Shown here: piece by piece, positions 38,884 to 48,170 of the stretch
Numbering within the stretch: the first letter of the stretch is position 1
Layout of the letters: each line of letters begins with the position of its first letter
Origin: Olsenella sp. An285
Lineage (GTDB): Bacteria > Actinomycetota > Coriobacteriia > Coriobacteriales > Atopobiaceae
NCBI RefSeq assembly: GCF_002159625.1
Contig: NZ_NFIZ01000006.1
Span: 1 to 64,000 of the forward strand
Direction of reading: 5' to 3'
DNA: 64,000 bases
Program-made: the position numbers and the translations under genes
Notes under the pieces: model-generated
Database searches by the model: none
What the model was told of the DNA's origin: nothing
Seen by the model: the letters and a program-made list of their open reading frames with translations, nothing else

Positions 38884-39843
38884 ATGGGACTCCGCATTCT
38901 GGGCACGGGCTCCGCGCTTCCGGCGCGCTCGGTGACCAACGACGACCTGTCCGAGTTCCTTGATACCTCCGACGAGTGGATCTTCCCGCGCACCGGCATC
39001 AAGAGCCGTCGCATCTGCGCGGAGGAGACCCTCGACGACCTCTCCGTCGAGGCGAGCCGCCTGGCCCTCGAGGCCGCCGGTGTCACGCCCGACCAGCTCG
39101 ACCTCATCATCTGCTCCACCACGAGCGGTGACCACCTCATCCCCGCGGAGGCCTGCGCCATCGCGGAGCGCCTGGGTGCGAGCTGCCCCGCCTTCGACGT
39201 CTCCGCCGCCTGCGCGGGCTTCGTCTTCGCGCTCGACGTGGCTGACGGCTACTTCGCGCGCGGCCGCGCGGAGCGCGTGCTCGTGGTGGCGGCCGAGAAG
39301 ATGAGCCGCCTCGTCGACTGGGAGGACCGCGCCACGTGCGTCCTCTTTGGCGACGGTGCCGCCGCGGCGGTGCTGGGCGCGGGCGGGGAGAGCCCGCTCG
39401 CCATGCGCCTCGAGACCGAGCCCTCGGTGGAGATCCTCCACGTGCCGGGCATCGGTGGCAGCTCGCCCTACGACAGGACCGAGCACCCCGCGAACGTCCT
39501 AACCATGGAGGGGCGCCGCGTCTTCAAGTTTGGCGTGAACGCCATCTGCTCCTCGGTGAGCGCCCTCTGCGAGGAGGCGGGCGTCTCTGTCGAGGACATC
39601 GACCACTTTGTCTTCCACCAGGCCAACGAGCGCATCCTCTCCTCGGCCGTGACCCGCCTTGGCATCGACCCCGCCAAGGTGGCGCGCGTCCTCGAGGAGA
39701 CGGGCAACATCTCGAGCGCCTGCATCCCCCTTGCCCTCGACAGGCTCGTCCGCTCGGGCGAGCTCTCGTCCGGCCAGCTCGTCGTTCTCGTGGGCTTTGG
39801 CGCCGGGCTCGACACGGGGGCCTGCCTGCTCCGCTGGGAGTAG
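38884..39843 (+). CDS. fabH: 3-oxoacyl-ACP synthase III
   Basis: FabH starts fatty-acid synthesis by condensing acyl-CoA with malonyl-ACP. The 319-aa thiolase-fold enzyme has the catalytic triad: Cys110 in VSAACAGF, His245 in FHQANERI and Asn275 in TGNISSA (commonly GNTSAA, so slightly divergent). The ATG at 38884 follows AGGGGGCGAG; an ATG at 38863 lacks a binding site. It is the first gene of the cluster. Confidence 0.95.
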   Translation: MGLRILGTGSALPARSVTNDDLSEFLDTSDEWIFPRTGIKSRRICAEETLDDLSVEASRLALEAAGVTPDQLDLIICSTTSGDHLIPAEACAIAERLGASCPAFDVSAACAGFVFALDVADGYFARGRAERVLVVAAEKMSRLVDWEDRATCVLFGDGAAAAVLGAGGESPLAMRLETEPSVEILHVPGIGGSSPYDRTEHPANVLTMEGRRVFKFGVNAICSSVSALCEEAGVSVEDIDHFVFHQANERILSSAVTRLGIDPAKVARVLEETGNISSACIPLALDRLVRSGELSSGQLVVLVGFGAGLDTGACLLRWE

Positions 39844-39900
39844 GCCAAGCAACGTCCATCGGCGCGCCCGACCGGGCGCACGGAGATAAGGAGAAGAACC

Positions 39901-40137
39901 ATGGCAGATCAGAGCACCTTCGACCGCGTGTGCGCTATCGTCCGCGAGCAGGGCGGCCTCGACGACGTCGAGCTGACCGCCGAGACCACGCTCGCCGAGG
40001 TGGGCCTGGACAGCCTGGCCACCGTCGAGGCCGTCATGGCCTGCGAGGACGAGTTCGGCATCGAGATCGACGCCGAGTCCAACCCCACCACCATCGGCGA
40101 GTTCGTCGAGATGGTCGACTCCCTGCTGGAGAACTAG
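39901..40137 (+). CDS. acpP: Acyl carrier protein
   Basis: A 78-aa acidic carrier whose Ser38 in GLDSLATVE takes the phosphopantetheine arm that holds growing acyl chains. ATG at 39901 follows AAGGAGAAGAACC. It lies between fabH and fabK. Confidence 0.95.
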   Translation: MADQSTFDRVCAIVREQGGLDDVELTAETTLAEVGLDSLATVEAVMACEDEFGIEIDAESNPTTIGEFVEMVDSLLEN

Positions 40138-40139
40138 TC

Positions 40140-41084
40140 ATGCTGCGCACCCCCATCTGCGACCTTCTCGGCATCGAGAAGCCCGTCTTCCAGGGCGGGA
40201 TGGCATGGATCGCCGACGCCTCCCTCGCCTCGGCCGTGTCCGAGGCCGGCGGCCTGGGCGTCATCGCCGCCATGAACGCCAACGCCGACTGGCTGCGCGA
40301 GCAGATCCACGAGCTTCGCGAGAAGACCGACAAGCCCTTTGGCGTGAACGTCATGCTCATGAGCCCGTTTGCCGACGAGGTTGCCCAGGTCGTCATCGAC
40401 GAGCACGTCCCCGTGGTCATCACGGGCGCGGGCAACCCCACCAAGTACATGAAGGCGTGGAACGCCGCGGGCATCAAGGTCATCCCCGTGGTCGCCTCCG
40501 TTGCCATGGCAAGGCTCGTTCAGCGGGCCGGTGCCGTGGCCGTGGTGGCCGAGGGCACCGAGTCCGGCGGCCACATCGGCGAGACCACCACGATGGCTCT
40601 TGTTCCGCAGGTCGTCGACGCCGTGAAGATCCCCGTCATCGCCGCGGGCGGCATCGCCGACGGGCGCGGCTTCGCCGCCGCCCTCATGCTCGGCGCCGTG
40701 GGGGTCCAGGTGGGGACGCGCTTCCTCGTGGCCAACGAGTGCACCGTGTCCGACCAGTACAAGGACATGGTCATCAAGGCCAACGACATCTCCACGCGCG
40801 CGACCGGCCGCTCCACCGGGCACCCGGTCCGCGCCCTCAAGAACCCCTTCTCCAACAAGTACGCCCAGATGGAGTCCGCGGGCGCATCCGAGGAGGAGCT
40901 CAACGCGCTGGGCACCGGCGCGCTGCGCAAGGCGGCCAAGGAGGGCGACTACGAGAACGGCTCGTTCCTCTGCGGCCAGATCGCCGGCATGGTGCGCGAG
41001 CGCCAGAGCGCGCTCGAGATCGTGGACGACCTCGTCAACGGGGCTGAGAAGGTCCTGTCTGGAGCGATGCAATGGGTAAGGTAG
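40140..41084 (+). CDS. fabK: Enoyl-ACP reductase II (FabK)
   Basis: FabK is the FMN-dependent alternative to FabI and completes each elongation cycle. The 314-aa protein is of the nitronate-monooxygenase-like TIM barrel type: FQGGMAWIADASLASAVSEAGGLG at the N terminus, VITGAGNP, EGTESGGHIGE near 140, PVIAAGGIADGRG and GAVGVQVGTRFL near 190. The ATG at 40140 lies two bases after acpP. It overlaps fabD by 13 nt. No FabI gene is seen here; FabK confers natural insensitivity to triclosan in other bacteria. Confidence 0.94.
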   Translation: MLRTPICDLLGIEKPVFQGGMAWIADASLASAVSEAGGLGVIAAMNANADWLREQIHELREKTDKPFGVNVMLMSPFADEVAQVVIDEHVPVVITGAGNPTKYMKAWNAAGIKVIPVVASVAMARLVQRAGAVAVVAEGTESGGHIGETTTMALVPQVVDAVKIPVIAAGGIADGRGFAAALMLGAVGVQVGTRFLVANECTVSDQYKDMVIKANDISTRATGRSTGHPVRALKNPFSNKYAQMESAGASEEELNALGTGALRKAAKEGDYENGSFLCGQIAGMVRERQSALEIVDDLVNGAEKVLSGAMQWVR

Positions 41085-42007
41085 CCTTCCTCTTTGCCGG
41101 CCAGGGCGCCCAGCACCCCGGCATGTGCGCAGACCTCATCGAGTCCGAGGCCGCGGCGAAGGCCGTCTTTGACGCCGCCGACGCCGTGCGCCCCGGCACC
41201 ACCGAGCAGTGCCTCTCCGGCACCAAGGAGGAGCTCTCTCAGACCATCAACACGCAGCCCTGCGTGTTTGCGGCGGACCTCGCGTGCGCCCGCGCCCTCG
41301 AGGCGCGCGGCGTGACGCCGGACGTGGTCGCGGGCTTCTCCCTTGGCGAGGTGGCCGCGCTCACGTTTGCCGGCGCCTACACCGACGAGCAGGGCTTCGA
41401 GCTCGTGTGCCGCCGCGCCGAGCTCATGGCCGACGCCGCTGCCGCCAATCCCGGCGCCATGCGCGCCGTGGTGAAGCTCGACGCCGCCACCGTCGAGCGT
41501 CTCGCCGCCGAGGCGGGCGAGGCCTGGCCCGTCAACTACAACAGCCCGCTCCAGACCGTCGTGGCCGGGACCGCCGAGGCATGCGAGCGCCTCGACGTCC
41601 TCGTGAAGGAGGCCAAGGGCCGCGCGATGAAGGTCGCCGTCTCCGGTGCCTTCCACAGCCCGTTCATGGCAGACGCAGAGCGCGGCCTCGCGGCCTACCT
41701 CGCCGACGGGCACGAGCCCGGCGAGACCCGCGTCCCCGTGCTCGCCAACCGCACGGGCGAGCCGTACCCGGCGGACGCCCCCGAGCGCGCCGCCCTTCTC
41801 GCCAGTCAGGTGGCCAACCCCGTCCAGTGGGTGCGCACCCTGCAGAACATGGCGGCCGACGGCGTGGACACCTTCATCGAGGTGGGCCCGGGCAAGACCC
41901 TCACGGGCCTCGTGTCGCGCACCCTCGAGGGCGTGACCGCGCTGCCGTGCGAGACGGTTGAGCAGCTCGAGGCGGTTCTCGCCGCCCTCTCCGAGAAGGG
42001 GGAGTAG
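41072..42007 (+). CDS. fabD: Malonyl-CoA:ACP transacylase
   Basis: FabD loads malonyl groups onto ACP. The 311-aa enzyme has GQGAQHPGM near residue 10, the nucleophile Ser90 in GFSLGE, and His195 in GAFHSPFM. ATG at 41072 overlaps fabK, so translation is probably coupled. Confidence 0.96.
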   Translation: MGKVAFLFAGQGAQHPGMCADLIESEAAAKAVFDAADAVRPGTTEQCLSGTKEELSQTINTQPCVFAADLACARALEARGVTPDVVAGFSLGEVAALTFAGAYTDEQGFELVCRRAELMADAAAANPGAMRAVVKLDAATVERLAAEAGEAWPVNYNSPLQTVVAGTAEACERLDVLVKEAKGRAMKVAVSGAFHSPFMADAERGLAAYLADGHEPGETRVPVLANRTGEPYPADAPERAALLASQVANPVQWVRTLQNMAADGVDTFIEVGPGKTLTGLVSRTLEGVTALPCETVEQLEAVLAALSEKGE

Positions 42008-42009
42008 CA

Positions 42010-42780
42010 ATGGCCGAGAAGATCGGGGCCATCGAGCGCGACGCCTCCCGCCGCGTGGCCCTCGTCACGGGCGCCTCGCGCGGCATCGGCCGCGCCGTCG
42101 CGGAGGGGCTTGCCGCCGACGGCTTTGACCTCGCCCTCGTCTACGCCGGCAACGAGGCCGCGGCCGCCGAGGCCGTGGCCGCCTGCGAGGCCGCCGGCGC
42201 CACCGCGCGCGCCTACCGCTGCGACGTCTCCGACCCGGAGGCCGTCAAGGCCACCGTCGACGCGGTGCTGGCGGACTTTGGCGGCGTCTGGGCCCTCGTC
42301 AACAACGCGGGCGTCACGCGTGACGGCCTGCTCGTGCGCATGTCCGACGAGGACTTCGCCCGCGTCATCGACGTCAACCTCAAGGGCGCCTTCCACACCA
42401 TCCGCGCCCTCTCGCGCGCCTTCATGCGCCAGCGCGGAGGCCGCATCGTGAACATGGCCTCCGTCGTGGGCCTCATGGGCAACGCGGGCCAGGCCAACTA
42501 CGCGGCCTCCAAGGCCGGCCTCATCGGCCTCACCAAGTCCGTCGCGCGCGAGCTCGCCCCGCGCGGGGTCACCGTCAACGCCATCGCGCCGGGCTTCGTC
42601 GAGACCGACATGACGGCCGTGCTCTCCGAGAGCGTGGTCGAGGGCTACGAGAAGCAGATTCCCCTCGGCCGCCTCGCGAGCGCGGAGGAGATCTCCGCGG
42701 TGGCCCGCTTCCTCGTGAGCGACGCCGCGTCCTACGTTACCGGAGAGGTCATTCGCGTCGACGGCGGCATGGCGATGTAA
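42010..42780 (+). CDS. fabG: 3-oxoacyl-ACP reductase
   Basis: Short-chain dehydrogenase that uses NADPH for the first reduction. The 256-aa protein has TGASRGIG near residue 21, NNAGVTRDG near 97, catalytic Ser151, Tyr164 and Lys168 (NYAASK), and a C-terminal VIRVDGGMAM. It starts two bases after fabD. A GGGAC palindrome separates it from fabF. Confidence 0.96.
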   Translation: MAEKIGAIERDASRRVALVTGASRGIGRAVAEGLAADGFDLALVYAGNEAAAAEAVAACEAAGATARAYRCDVSDPEAVKATVDAVLADFGGVWALVNNAGVTRDGLLVRMSDEDFARVIDVNLKGAFHTIRALSRAFMRQRGGRIVNMASVVGLMGNAGQANYAASKAGLIGLTKSVARELAPRGVTVNAIAPGFVETDMTAVLSESVVEGYEKQIPLGRLASAEEISAVARFLVSDAASYVTGEVIRVDGGMAM

Positions 42781-42785
42781 CTGGC

Positions 42786-42862
42786 ACGCGTGCAAAAGGG
42801 ACAGTCACTTTTGCACGCCCGCACGACAGACGTGCAAAAGTGACTGTCCCTTTTGCACGCGT
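42786..42862. repeat. GGGAC-family perfect 32-bp-arm palindrome inside the fab operon
   Basis: Arms 42786-42817 and 42831-42862 are perfectly complementary (GTGCAAAAGGGACAGTCAC). Each arm is itself partly palindromic (GTGCAAAAG/CTTTTGCAC). It lies 6 nt after fabG and 12 nt before fabF. The short form of the same arm occurs at 23533. Confidence 0.9.
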
Positions 42863-42873
42863 TGGGAGTTGAG

Positions 42874-44121
42874 ATGGAGCACAGAGTAGCAATCACCGGC
42901 ATCGGCGCCGTCACGCCGCTCGGCAACACCGCCAAGGAGACCTGGGAGGCCATGGTCGCCGGCACGTGCGGCATCGGTCCCATTACCCACTTCGACACCG
43001 AGAACTTCAAGGTCAAGGTCGCGGCTGAGGTCAAGGACTTCGACGGCGCCGCCCTTCTCGGCAAGCAGGAGGCCGCGCACCTGGACCTCTTTTCCCAGTA
43101 CGCGCTCGTCGCCTCCGACGAGGCGATGGCCGACTCCGGCCTCGACGCCGAGGGCGCCATCGACCGCGAGCGCCTGGGCGTCTACGTGGGCTCCGGCGTG
43201 GGCGGCATCAACGCCTTTGCCGACAACGTCCACGTCATCGCCGACCGCGGCCCGCGTCGCGCGTCCCCGTTCATGATCACGATGATGATCGCCAACATGG
43301 CGACCGGCAACATCGCCATCCGCCACAAGGCACTGGGCCCCACGCTTCCCGTCGTGACCGCGTGCGCCACCTCCGCCCACGCCGTGGGCGAGGCGTTCCG
43401 CGCGATCAAGCACGGCTACGCCGACGCCATCCTCGCCGGCGGCGCCGAGGCCGCCATCATGCCGGAGTCCATCGCCGGCTTCACCAGCTGCCGCGCCCTC
43501 ACCACCAACCCCGATCCCGCTACCGCGTGCCGCCCGTTCGACGCGGAGCGCAACGGCTTCGTCATGGGCGAGGGCGCCTGCATGCTCGTCCTCGAGGAGT
43601 GGGAGCGCGCGGTCGCGCGCGGCGCCCACATCTACGCCGAGCTCGTGGGCTACGGCAACACCGACGACGCCTATCACATCACGAGCCCCGACCCCGAGGC
43701 CGCCGGCATCACCCGCGCCATCAGGCTGGCCGTGGAGGAGGGCGGCGTGAAGCCCGAGGAGGGCCTCTACATCAACGCGCACGGCACCTCCACCAAGCTC
43801 AACGACGCCTCCGAGACGCTCGGCTTCAAGCAGGCGCTTGGCGAGGAGGCCGCCCGCGCGGCGCACGTCTCCTCCACCAAGTCCATGACCGGCCACATGA
43901 TCGGCGCCACCGGTGCCGTGGAGGCCATGGCCTGTGCCCTCGCCCTCGAGAACGGCGTCGTGCCGCCCACGATCAACTACCACACGCCCGACCCGGCGTG
44001 CGATCTCGACTACACGCCCAACGAGGCCGTCGAGTGCGAGCTCACCTGGGCTCTCTCCACCAACCTCGGCTTTGGCGGACACAACGCGGCGCTCGCCCTG
44101 CGCGCCGTGGAGAGGAGCTAA
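42874..44121 (+). CDS. fabF: 3-oxoacyl-ACP synthase II
   Basis: FabF carries out chain-elongating condensations. The 415-aa enzyme has Cys164 in VTACATSAH, His303 in NAHGTST and His341 in MTGHMIGA, the Cys-His-His set of KAS I/II. The ATG at 42874 follows GGGAG directly downstream of the palindrome; an upstream in-frame ATG would lie in the repeat. Confidence 0.96.
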   Translation: MEHRVAITGIGAVTPLGNTAKETWEAMVAGTCGIGPITHFDTENFKVKVAAEVKDFDGAALLGKQEAAHLDLFSQYALVASDEAMADSGLDAEGAIDRERLGVYVGSGVGGINAFADNVHVIADRGPRRASPFMITMMIANMATGNIAIRHKALGPTLPVVTACATSAHAVGEAFRAIKHGYADAILAGGAEAAIMPESIAGFTSCRALTTNPDPATACRPFDAERNGFVMGEGACMLVLEEWERAVARGAHIYAELVGYGNTDDAYHITSPDPEAAGITRAIRLAVEEGGVKPEEGLYINAHGTSTKLNDASETLGFKQALGEEAARAAHVSSTKSMTGHMIGATGAVEAMACALALENGVVPPTINYHTPDPACDLDYTPNEAVECELTWALSTNLGFGGHNAALALRAVERS

Positions 44122-44123
44122 CC

Positions 44124-44600
44124 ATGGATTCGGCCAAGATTTCCGAGATTGCCGACATCATGAGGAGCCACGGCCTCACGCGCGTCCGCGTGGAGGACCC
44201 GGACGGCTCCGCCGTCGAGCTCGAGTGCGGCGGCGCCCCCGCGGCGGCCCCGGCCCCCGTGCCGTTCCCCGCGCCCGCGGCTCCCGCCGCCCCGGCGCCC
44301 GCATCCGCTCCCGCGCCTGCCCCGGCCCCTGTGCCCGCCGGCGACGAGCCCCTCGACATGTCCCACACCACCGCGGTGCGCGCCCCCATGGTCGGCGTCT
44401 TCTACGCCGCTCCCGCCCCTGGTGCGGAGCCCTTCGTGCAGGTGGGCTCCAAGGTCAAGAAGGGCGACACCCTCTGCGTCATCGAGGCCATGAAGGTCAT
44501 GAACGAGGTGACGGCCGAGGAGGACGGCGAGGTCGTGGACATCTGCGTGCACGACGGCGACCTCGTCGAGTACGGCTGCTGCCTCATGAAGATCTACTAG
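44124..44600 (+). CDS. accB: Biotin carboxyl carrier protein of acetyl-CoA carboxylase
   Basis: AccB carries the biotin that shuttles CO2 between AccC and AccDA. The 158-aa protein has an N-terminal helical segment, a long Ala/Pro linker (about 38-75), and the biotinyl domain with Lys124 in EAMKVMNE, the BirA target. It starts two bases after fabF. Confidence 0.95.
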   Translation: MDSAKISEIADIMRSHGLTRVRVEDPDGSAVELECGGAPAAAPAPVPFPAPAAPAAPAPASAPAPAPAPVPAGDEPLDMSHTTAVRAPMVGVFYAAPAPGAEPFVQVGSKVKKGDTLCVIEAMKVMNEVTAEEDGEVVDICVHDGDLVEYGCCLMKIY

Positions 44601-44613
44601 GGGAGGGCGTCGC

Positions 44614-45027
44614 ATGAACAAGGAAGAGCTCAAGGACCTGCTGCCGCACCGCGAGCCGATGCTTCTCCTCGACGAGGCTGAGGTCGTCGACGGCGAGGCG
44701 CACGGCAAGATCACCATCACGGGGGACGAGTTCTTCGTCCAGGGCCACTTCCCCGGCAACCCCATCGTCCCCGGGGTCATCCAGTGCGAGATGCTCGCGC
44801 AGAACTGCTGCGTCCTGCTTGCCAATGACCTTGCCGCCAAGGGCGCCACGCCCCTCTACACGAGCCTCGACAAGGTGCGCTTCAAGCACCCCGTGCGCCC
44901 CGGCGACACCATCGAGCTCACCTGTCGCATCACCAAGAGTCGCGGGCCCTTCCGCTTTGCCACGGGCGAGGCCCGCGTCAACGGGGAGCTCTGCTGCCAG
45001 GCGGAGATGTCCTTCGCCCTGATGTAG
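44614..45027 (+). CDS. fabZ: 3-hydroxyacyl-ACP dehydratase
   Basis: FabZ dehydrates hydroxyacyl-ACP. The 137-aa hot-dog-fold protein has LLPHREPMLLLD near the N terminus, His45 in QGHFPGNPIVPGV and Glu59, the catalytic pair. It follows accB after 13 nt with GGGAGGG as binding site. Two hairpins separate it from accC. Confidence 0.95.
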   Translation: MNKEELKDLLPHREPMLLLDEAEVVDGEAHGKITITGDEFFVQGHFPGNPIVPGVIQCEMLAQNCCVLLANDLAAKGATPLYTSLDKVRFKHPVRPGDTIELTCRITKSRGPFRFATGEARVNGELCCQAEMSFALM

Positions 45028-45035
45028 TGGCTGCA

Positions 45036-45103
45036 GGGTGATGGGAGGGGACGCTTCCCTCTCATCACCCGCGTTTGATGAAAAGGGACGGTCCCTTCTC
45101 GTC
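45036..45103. repeat. Two adjacent GGGAC-type hairpins between fabZ and accC
   Basis: First hairpin GGGTGATGGGAGGG (45036-45049) with CCCTCTCATCACCC (45057-45070), one mismatch. Second GATGAAAAGGGAC (45077-45089) with GTCCCTTCTCGTC (45091-45103), 11 of 13. They fill the gap up to the accC binding site. Confidence 0.75.
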
Positions 45104-45118
45104 GCCCAGGAGGCATAG

Positions 45119-46456
45119 ATGTTCGACAAGATTCTCATTGCGAACCGCGGGGAGATCGCTGTCCGCGTGATTCGCGCGTGCAAGGAGATGGGCGTCAAGA
45201 CCGTGGCGGTGTACTCCACGGCGGACGCCGAGGCCCTCCACGTGGCCCTCGCCGACGAGGCCTACTGCATCGGCGGGCCGCGCCCCGCGGACTCCTACCT
45301 CAACGAGGACGCCATCCTCACGGTGGCCCTTCAGTCCGGCGCCAAGGCCATCCACCCGGGCTACGGGTTCTTCTCGGAGAACTCGCACTTCGCCCGCGAG
45401 TGCAAGGAGTGCGGCCTCGTCTTCATAGGACCGGACCCCGACGTCATCGACCGCATGGGCGACAAGGACAACGCCCGCCGCACCGCCCGCGACGCCGGCG
45501 TGCCCATCGTCCCGGGCTGCGACCTGCTCAAGACCCCGGAGGAGGCCGTGGCCGAGGCCGGGCGCATCGGCTGCCCCGTGCTCATCAAGGCCCGCTCCGG
45601 CGGCGGCGGTCGCGGCATCCGCAAGGTCGAGAGCCCCGAGGACGCCGGCAAGGCCTTCACCGAGGCCCACGCCGAGGCCGAGGCCGCCTTTGGCGACGGC
45701 GAGTGCTACATGGAGAAGTTCGTCTCGCCGGCGCACCACGTTGAGGTGCAGGTCCTGGCGGACGCGCACGGCAACGTGGTCTCCCTCGGCGAGCGCGAGT
45801 GCTCCGTGCAGCGCCGCAACCAGAAGCTCATCGAGGAGAGCCCCGCGCCCTGCCTGGACGCGCACCCCGGCGTGCGCGAGAGCATGCACAAGGCCGCCCG
45901 CGACCTCACGCGCGCGGTGGGCTACGTGGGCGTGGGCACGATCGAGTTCCTCTTTGCGGACGACGGCAGCTTCTACTTCATGGAGATGAACACGCGCCTG
46001 CAGGTGGAGCACCCCGTCACCGAGTTCGTGAGCGGCATCGACCTCGTGAAGTGGCAGCTGCGCGTGGCCTCCGGCTCCGAGCTTCCCTTCACGCAGGACG
46101 ACATCGCCATCGCCAACCACGCCATCGAGTGCCGCATCAACGCGGAGACCCCCGACTTCCTCCCGTCCTGCGGGGACATCACCATGCTGCACGTCCCGGG
46201 AGGCCCGCAGGTGCGCTTTGACTCCGCGCTCTACGTGGGGGCGGTCGTGCCGCCCTACTACGACTCGCTGCTGGGCAAGCTCATCGTGTGCTCCTCCACG
46301 CGCGAGGAGACCATCCGCAAGATGCGCTCCGCCCTCGGCGAGCTCGTGATCGACGGCGTGGCGGAGAACAGCGAGCTTCACCTCGACATCCTCTCCAACC
46401 CCGAGTTCGTCTCGGGCAACTACCACACCAACCTGATGGAGCACCTCTATGAGTAA
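45119..46456 (+). CDS. accC: Biotin carboxylase subunit of acetyl-CoA carboxylase
   Basis: AccC uses ATP and bicarbonate to carboxylate biotin on AccB. The 445-aa ATP-grasp protein has ILIANRGEIAVRVIRAC at the N terminus, HPGYGFFSEN near 80, the Gly-rich lid SGGGGRGIRK near 160, and MEMNTRLQVEHPVTE near 286. ATG at 45119 follows CAGGAGG. It overlaps accDA by eight nt. Confidence 0.96.
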   Translation: MFDKILIANRGEIAVRVIRACKEMGVKTVAVYSTADAEALHVALADEAYCIGGPRPADSYLNEDAILTVALQSGAKAIHPGYGFFSENSHFARECKECGLVFIGPDPDVIDRMGDKDNARRTARDAGVPIVPGCDLLKTPEEAVAEAGRIGCPVLIKARSGGGGRGIRKVESPEDAGKAFTEAHAEAEAAFGDGECYMEKFVSPAHHVEVQVLADAHGNVVSLGERECSVQRRNQKLIEESPAPCLDAHPGVRESMHKAARDLTRAVGYVGVGTIEFLFADDGSFYFMEMNTRLQVEHPVTEFVSGIDLVKWQLRVASGSELPFTQDDIAIANHAIECRINAETPDFLPSCGDITMLHVPGGPQVRFDSALYVGAVVPPYYDSLLGKLIVCSSTREETIRKMRSALGELVIDGVAENSELHLDILSNPEFVSGNYHTNLMEHLYE

Positions 46457-48170
46457 GCGGGAGAAGAGCGTCAACGCGCTCGAGGGTCCGGTCACGGAGA
46501 TATCCGCCGAGTTCCCCGAGCGCCACATCCTCGTCAAGTGCCCCGGCTGCAAGCGCGTCATCGAGCAGGCGAAGTTTGCCGAGAACCTCGACGTCTGCCC
46601 GCGCTGCGGACGCCACCTGCGCGTCTCCGGGCGCAAGCGCATGCGCATCACCGTTGACGCGGGGAGCTTCGAGGAGTGGGACGCCGCTCTTGCCGCCACG
46701 GACTTCCTCGAGTTCCCCGGCTACGCGGAGAAGCTCGCGGACGCTCGCGAGAAGAGCCATGAGAACGACGCCGTGGTCTGCGGCCGCGGCACGATAGGGG
46801 GCCACGAGGCCGCGCTCTTCTTCATGAACGCGGACTTCATGATGGGCTCCATGGGCTCGGTCGTGGGCGAGAAGATCTGCCGCACCTTCGAGCGCGCCAC
46901 GGAGCTCGGCCTGCCCGTCGTGGGCTTCACCGTCTCCGGCGGCGCCCGCATGCAGGAGGGCACGACCTCCCTCATGCAGATGGCCAAGGTCTCCGCGGCG
47001 GTCCGCCGCCACTCCGAGGCCGGCCTGCTCTACCTCACCGTCCTCACCGACCCCACCACCGGTGGCGTCACGGCGAGCTTTGCCATGGAGGGCGACGTCA
47101 TCCTGGCCGAGCCCGGCGCGCTCGTGGCCTTTGCCGGCCCGCGCGTCATCGAGCAGACCACCCACAAGCGCCTGCCCGCCGGCTTCCAGCGCTCGGAGTT
47201 CCTCGTGGAGCACGGCTTCTGCGACCTCATCGTGGAGCGCAAGGACATGGTCGCCACCATCTCCGAGCTTCTCGCCCTGCACGAGGGCAAGGTCCCCGGC
47301 CCCCTCGCGCCCCACAGGCTCACCCACGAGGAGCCCCGCGGCCGTCGCGGCAACAGGCCCAAGCGCGTCCAGGAGCCCGCGGGCGCCTACGACATCGTCA
47401 AGCTCACGCGCTCCGCGGACCGCGCCACCGCGCTCGAGCTCATCGAGCGCTCGCTCGACGGCTTCGTGGAGCTCCACGGAGACCGCCTCTACGCGGACGA
47501 CCCCGCCATCGTGGCCGGCATCGGCTGGAAGGGCGACCGCGTGCTCACGGTCGTGGCCATCGAGCGCGGCAACTCCACCAAGGAGCGCGTGCGCCGCAAC
47601 TTTGGCATGGCGCACCCCGAGGGCTACCGCAAGGCCCAGCGCCTCATGCGCCAGGCCGAGAAGTTCGGCCGCCCCGTGCTCTGCCTCGTGGACACCTCGG
47701 GCGCGTACTGCGGCATTGGCGCCGAGGAGCGCGGCCAGGGCGAGGCCATTGCCTCGAGCCTCGTGGAGATGAGCGGCCTTGCCACCCCCATCGTGAGCGT
47801 CATCGTGGGGGAGGGCGGCTCGGGCGGCGCGCTCGCGCTCGCCGTGGCCGACCGCATCCTCATGCTCGGGAGCGCCGCGTACTCCGTGGTGAGCCCCGAA
47901 GGCTGCGCCTCGATTCTCTGGAAGGACACCAAGCGTGCGGACGAGGCGGCGGAGGCGCTGCGCATCACCGCGTCCGACCTCGCCGAGCTGGGCCTCGCGG
48001 ACGCCGTGGTGCCCGACCTCGGGCTCACGCACGCAGAGATCGCCCACGACCTCATGCGCGAGGTCGAGCTCGCGCTCGACGAGCTCACCGGGCTCACTGC
48101 CGAGGAGCTCGTCTCCCGGCGCTACGACAAGTTCCGTGCGATGGGAGGAAATCGCATATGCTCGCGATAG
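46449..48170 (+). CDS. accDA: Fused acetyl-CoA carboxylase carboxyltransferase (AccD-AccA)
   Basis: One 573-aa chain carries both carboxyltransferase subunits that transfer CO2 from biotin to acetyl-CoA. Residues 1-300 are AccD-like: a zinc ribbon (KCPGC...VCPRCG, about 30-55), then FTVSGGARMQEG near 160 and DPTTGGVTASFA near 200. Residues 305-573 are AccA-like: ELHGDRLYADDPAIV near 340, NFGMAHPEGYRKA near 380, DTSGAYCGIGAEERGQGEAIA near 420 and GEGGSGGALALA near 460. The frame is continuous with no stop at the junction. E. coli has separate AccA and AccD. The start overlaps accC; the end overlaps the degV-like gene by 13 nt. Confidence 0.94.
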   Translation: MSKREKSVNALEGPVTEISAEFPERHILVKCPGCKRVIEQAKFAENLDVCPRCGRHLRVSGRKRMRITVDAGSFEEWDAALAATDFLEFPGYAEKLADAREKSHENDAVVCGRGTIGGHEAALFFMNADFMMGSMGSVVGEKICRTFERATELGLPVVGFTVSGGARMQEGTTSLMQMAKVSAAVRRHSEAGLLYLTVLTDPTTGGVTASFAMEGDVILAEPGALVAFAGPRVIEQTTHKRLPAGFQRSEFLVEHGFCDLIVERKDMVATISELLALHEGKVPGPLAPHRLTHEEPRGRRGNRPKRVQEPAGAYDIVKLTRSADRATALELIERSLDGFVELHGDRLYADDPAIVAGIGWKGDRVLTVVAIERGNSTKERVRRNFGMAHPEGYRKAQRLMRQAEKFGRPVLCLVDTSGAYCGIGAEERGQGEAIASSLVEMSGLATPIVSVIVGEGGSGGALALAVADRILMLGSAAYSVVSPEGCASILWKDTKRADEAAEALRITASDLAELGLADAVVPDLGLTHAEIAHDLMREVELALDELTGLTAEELVSRRYDKFRAMGGNRICSR

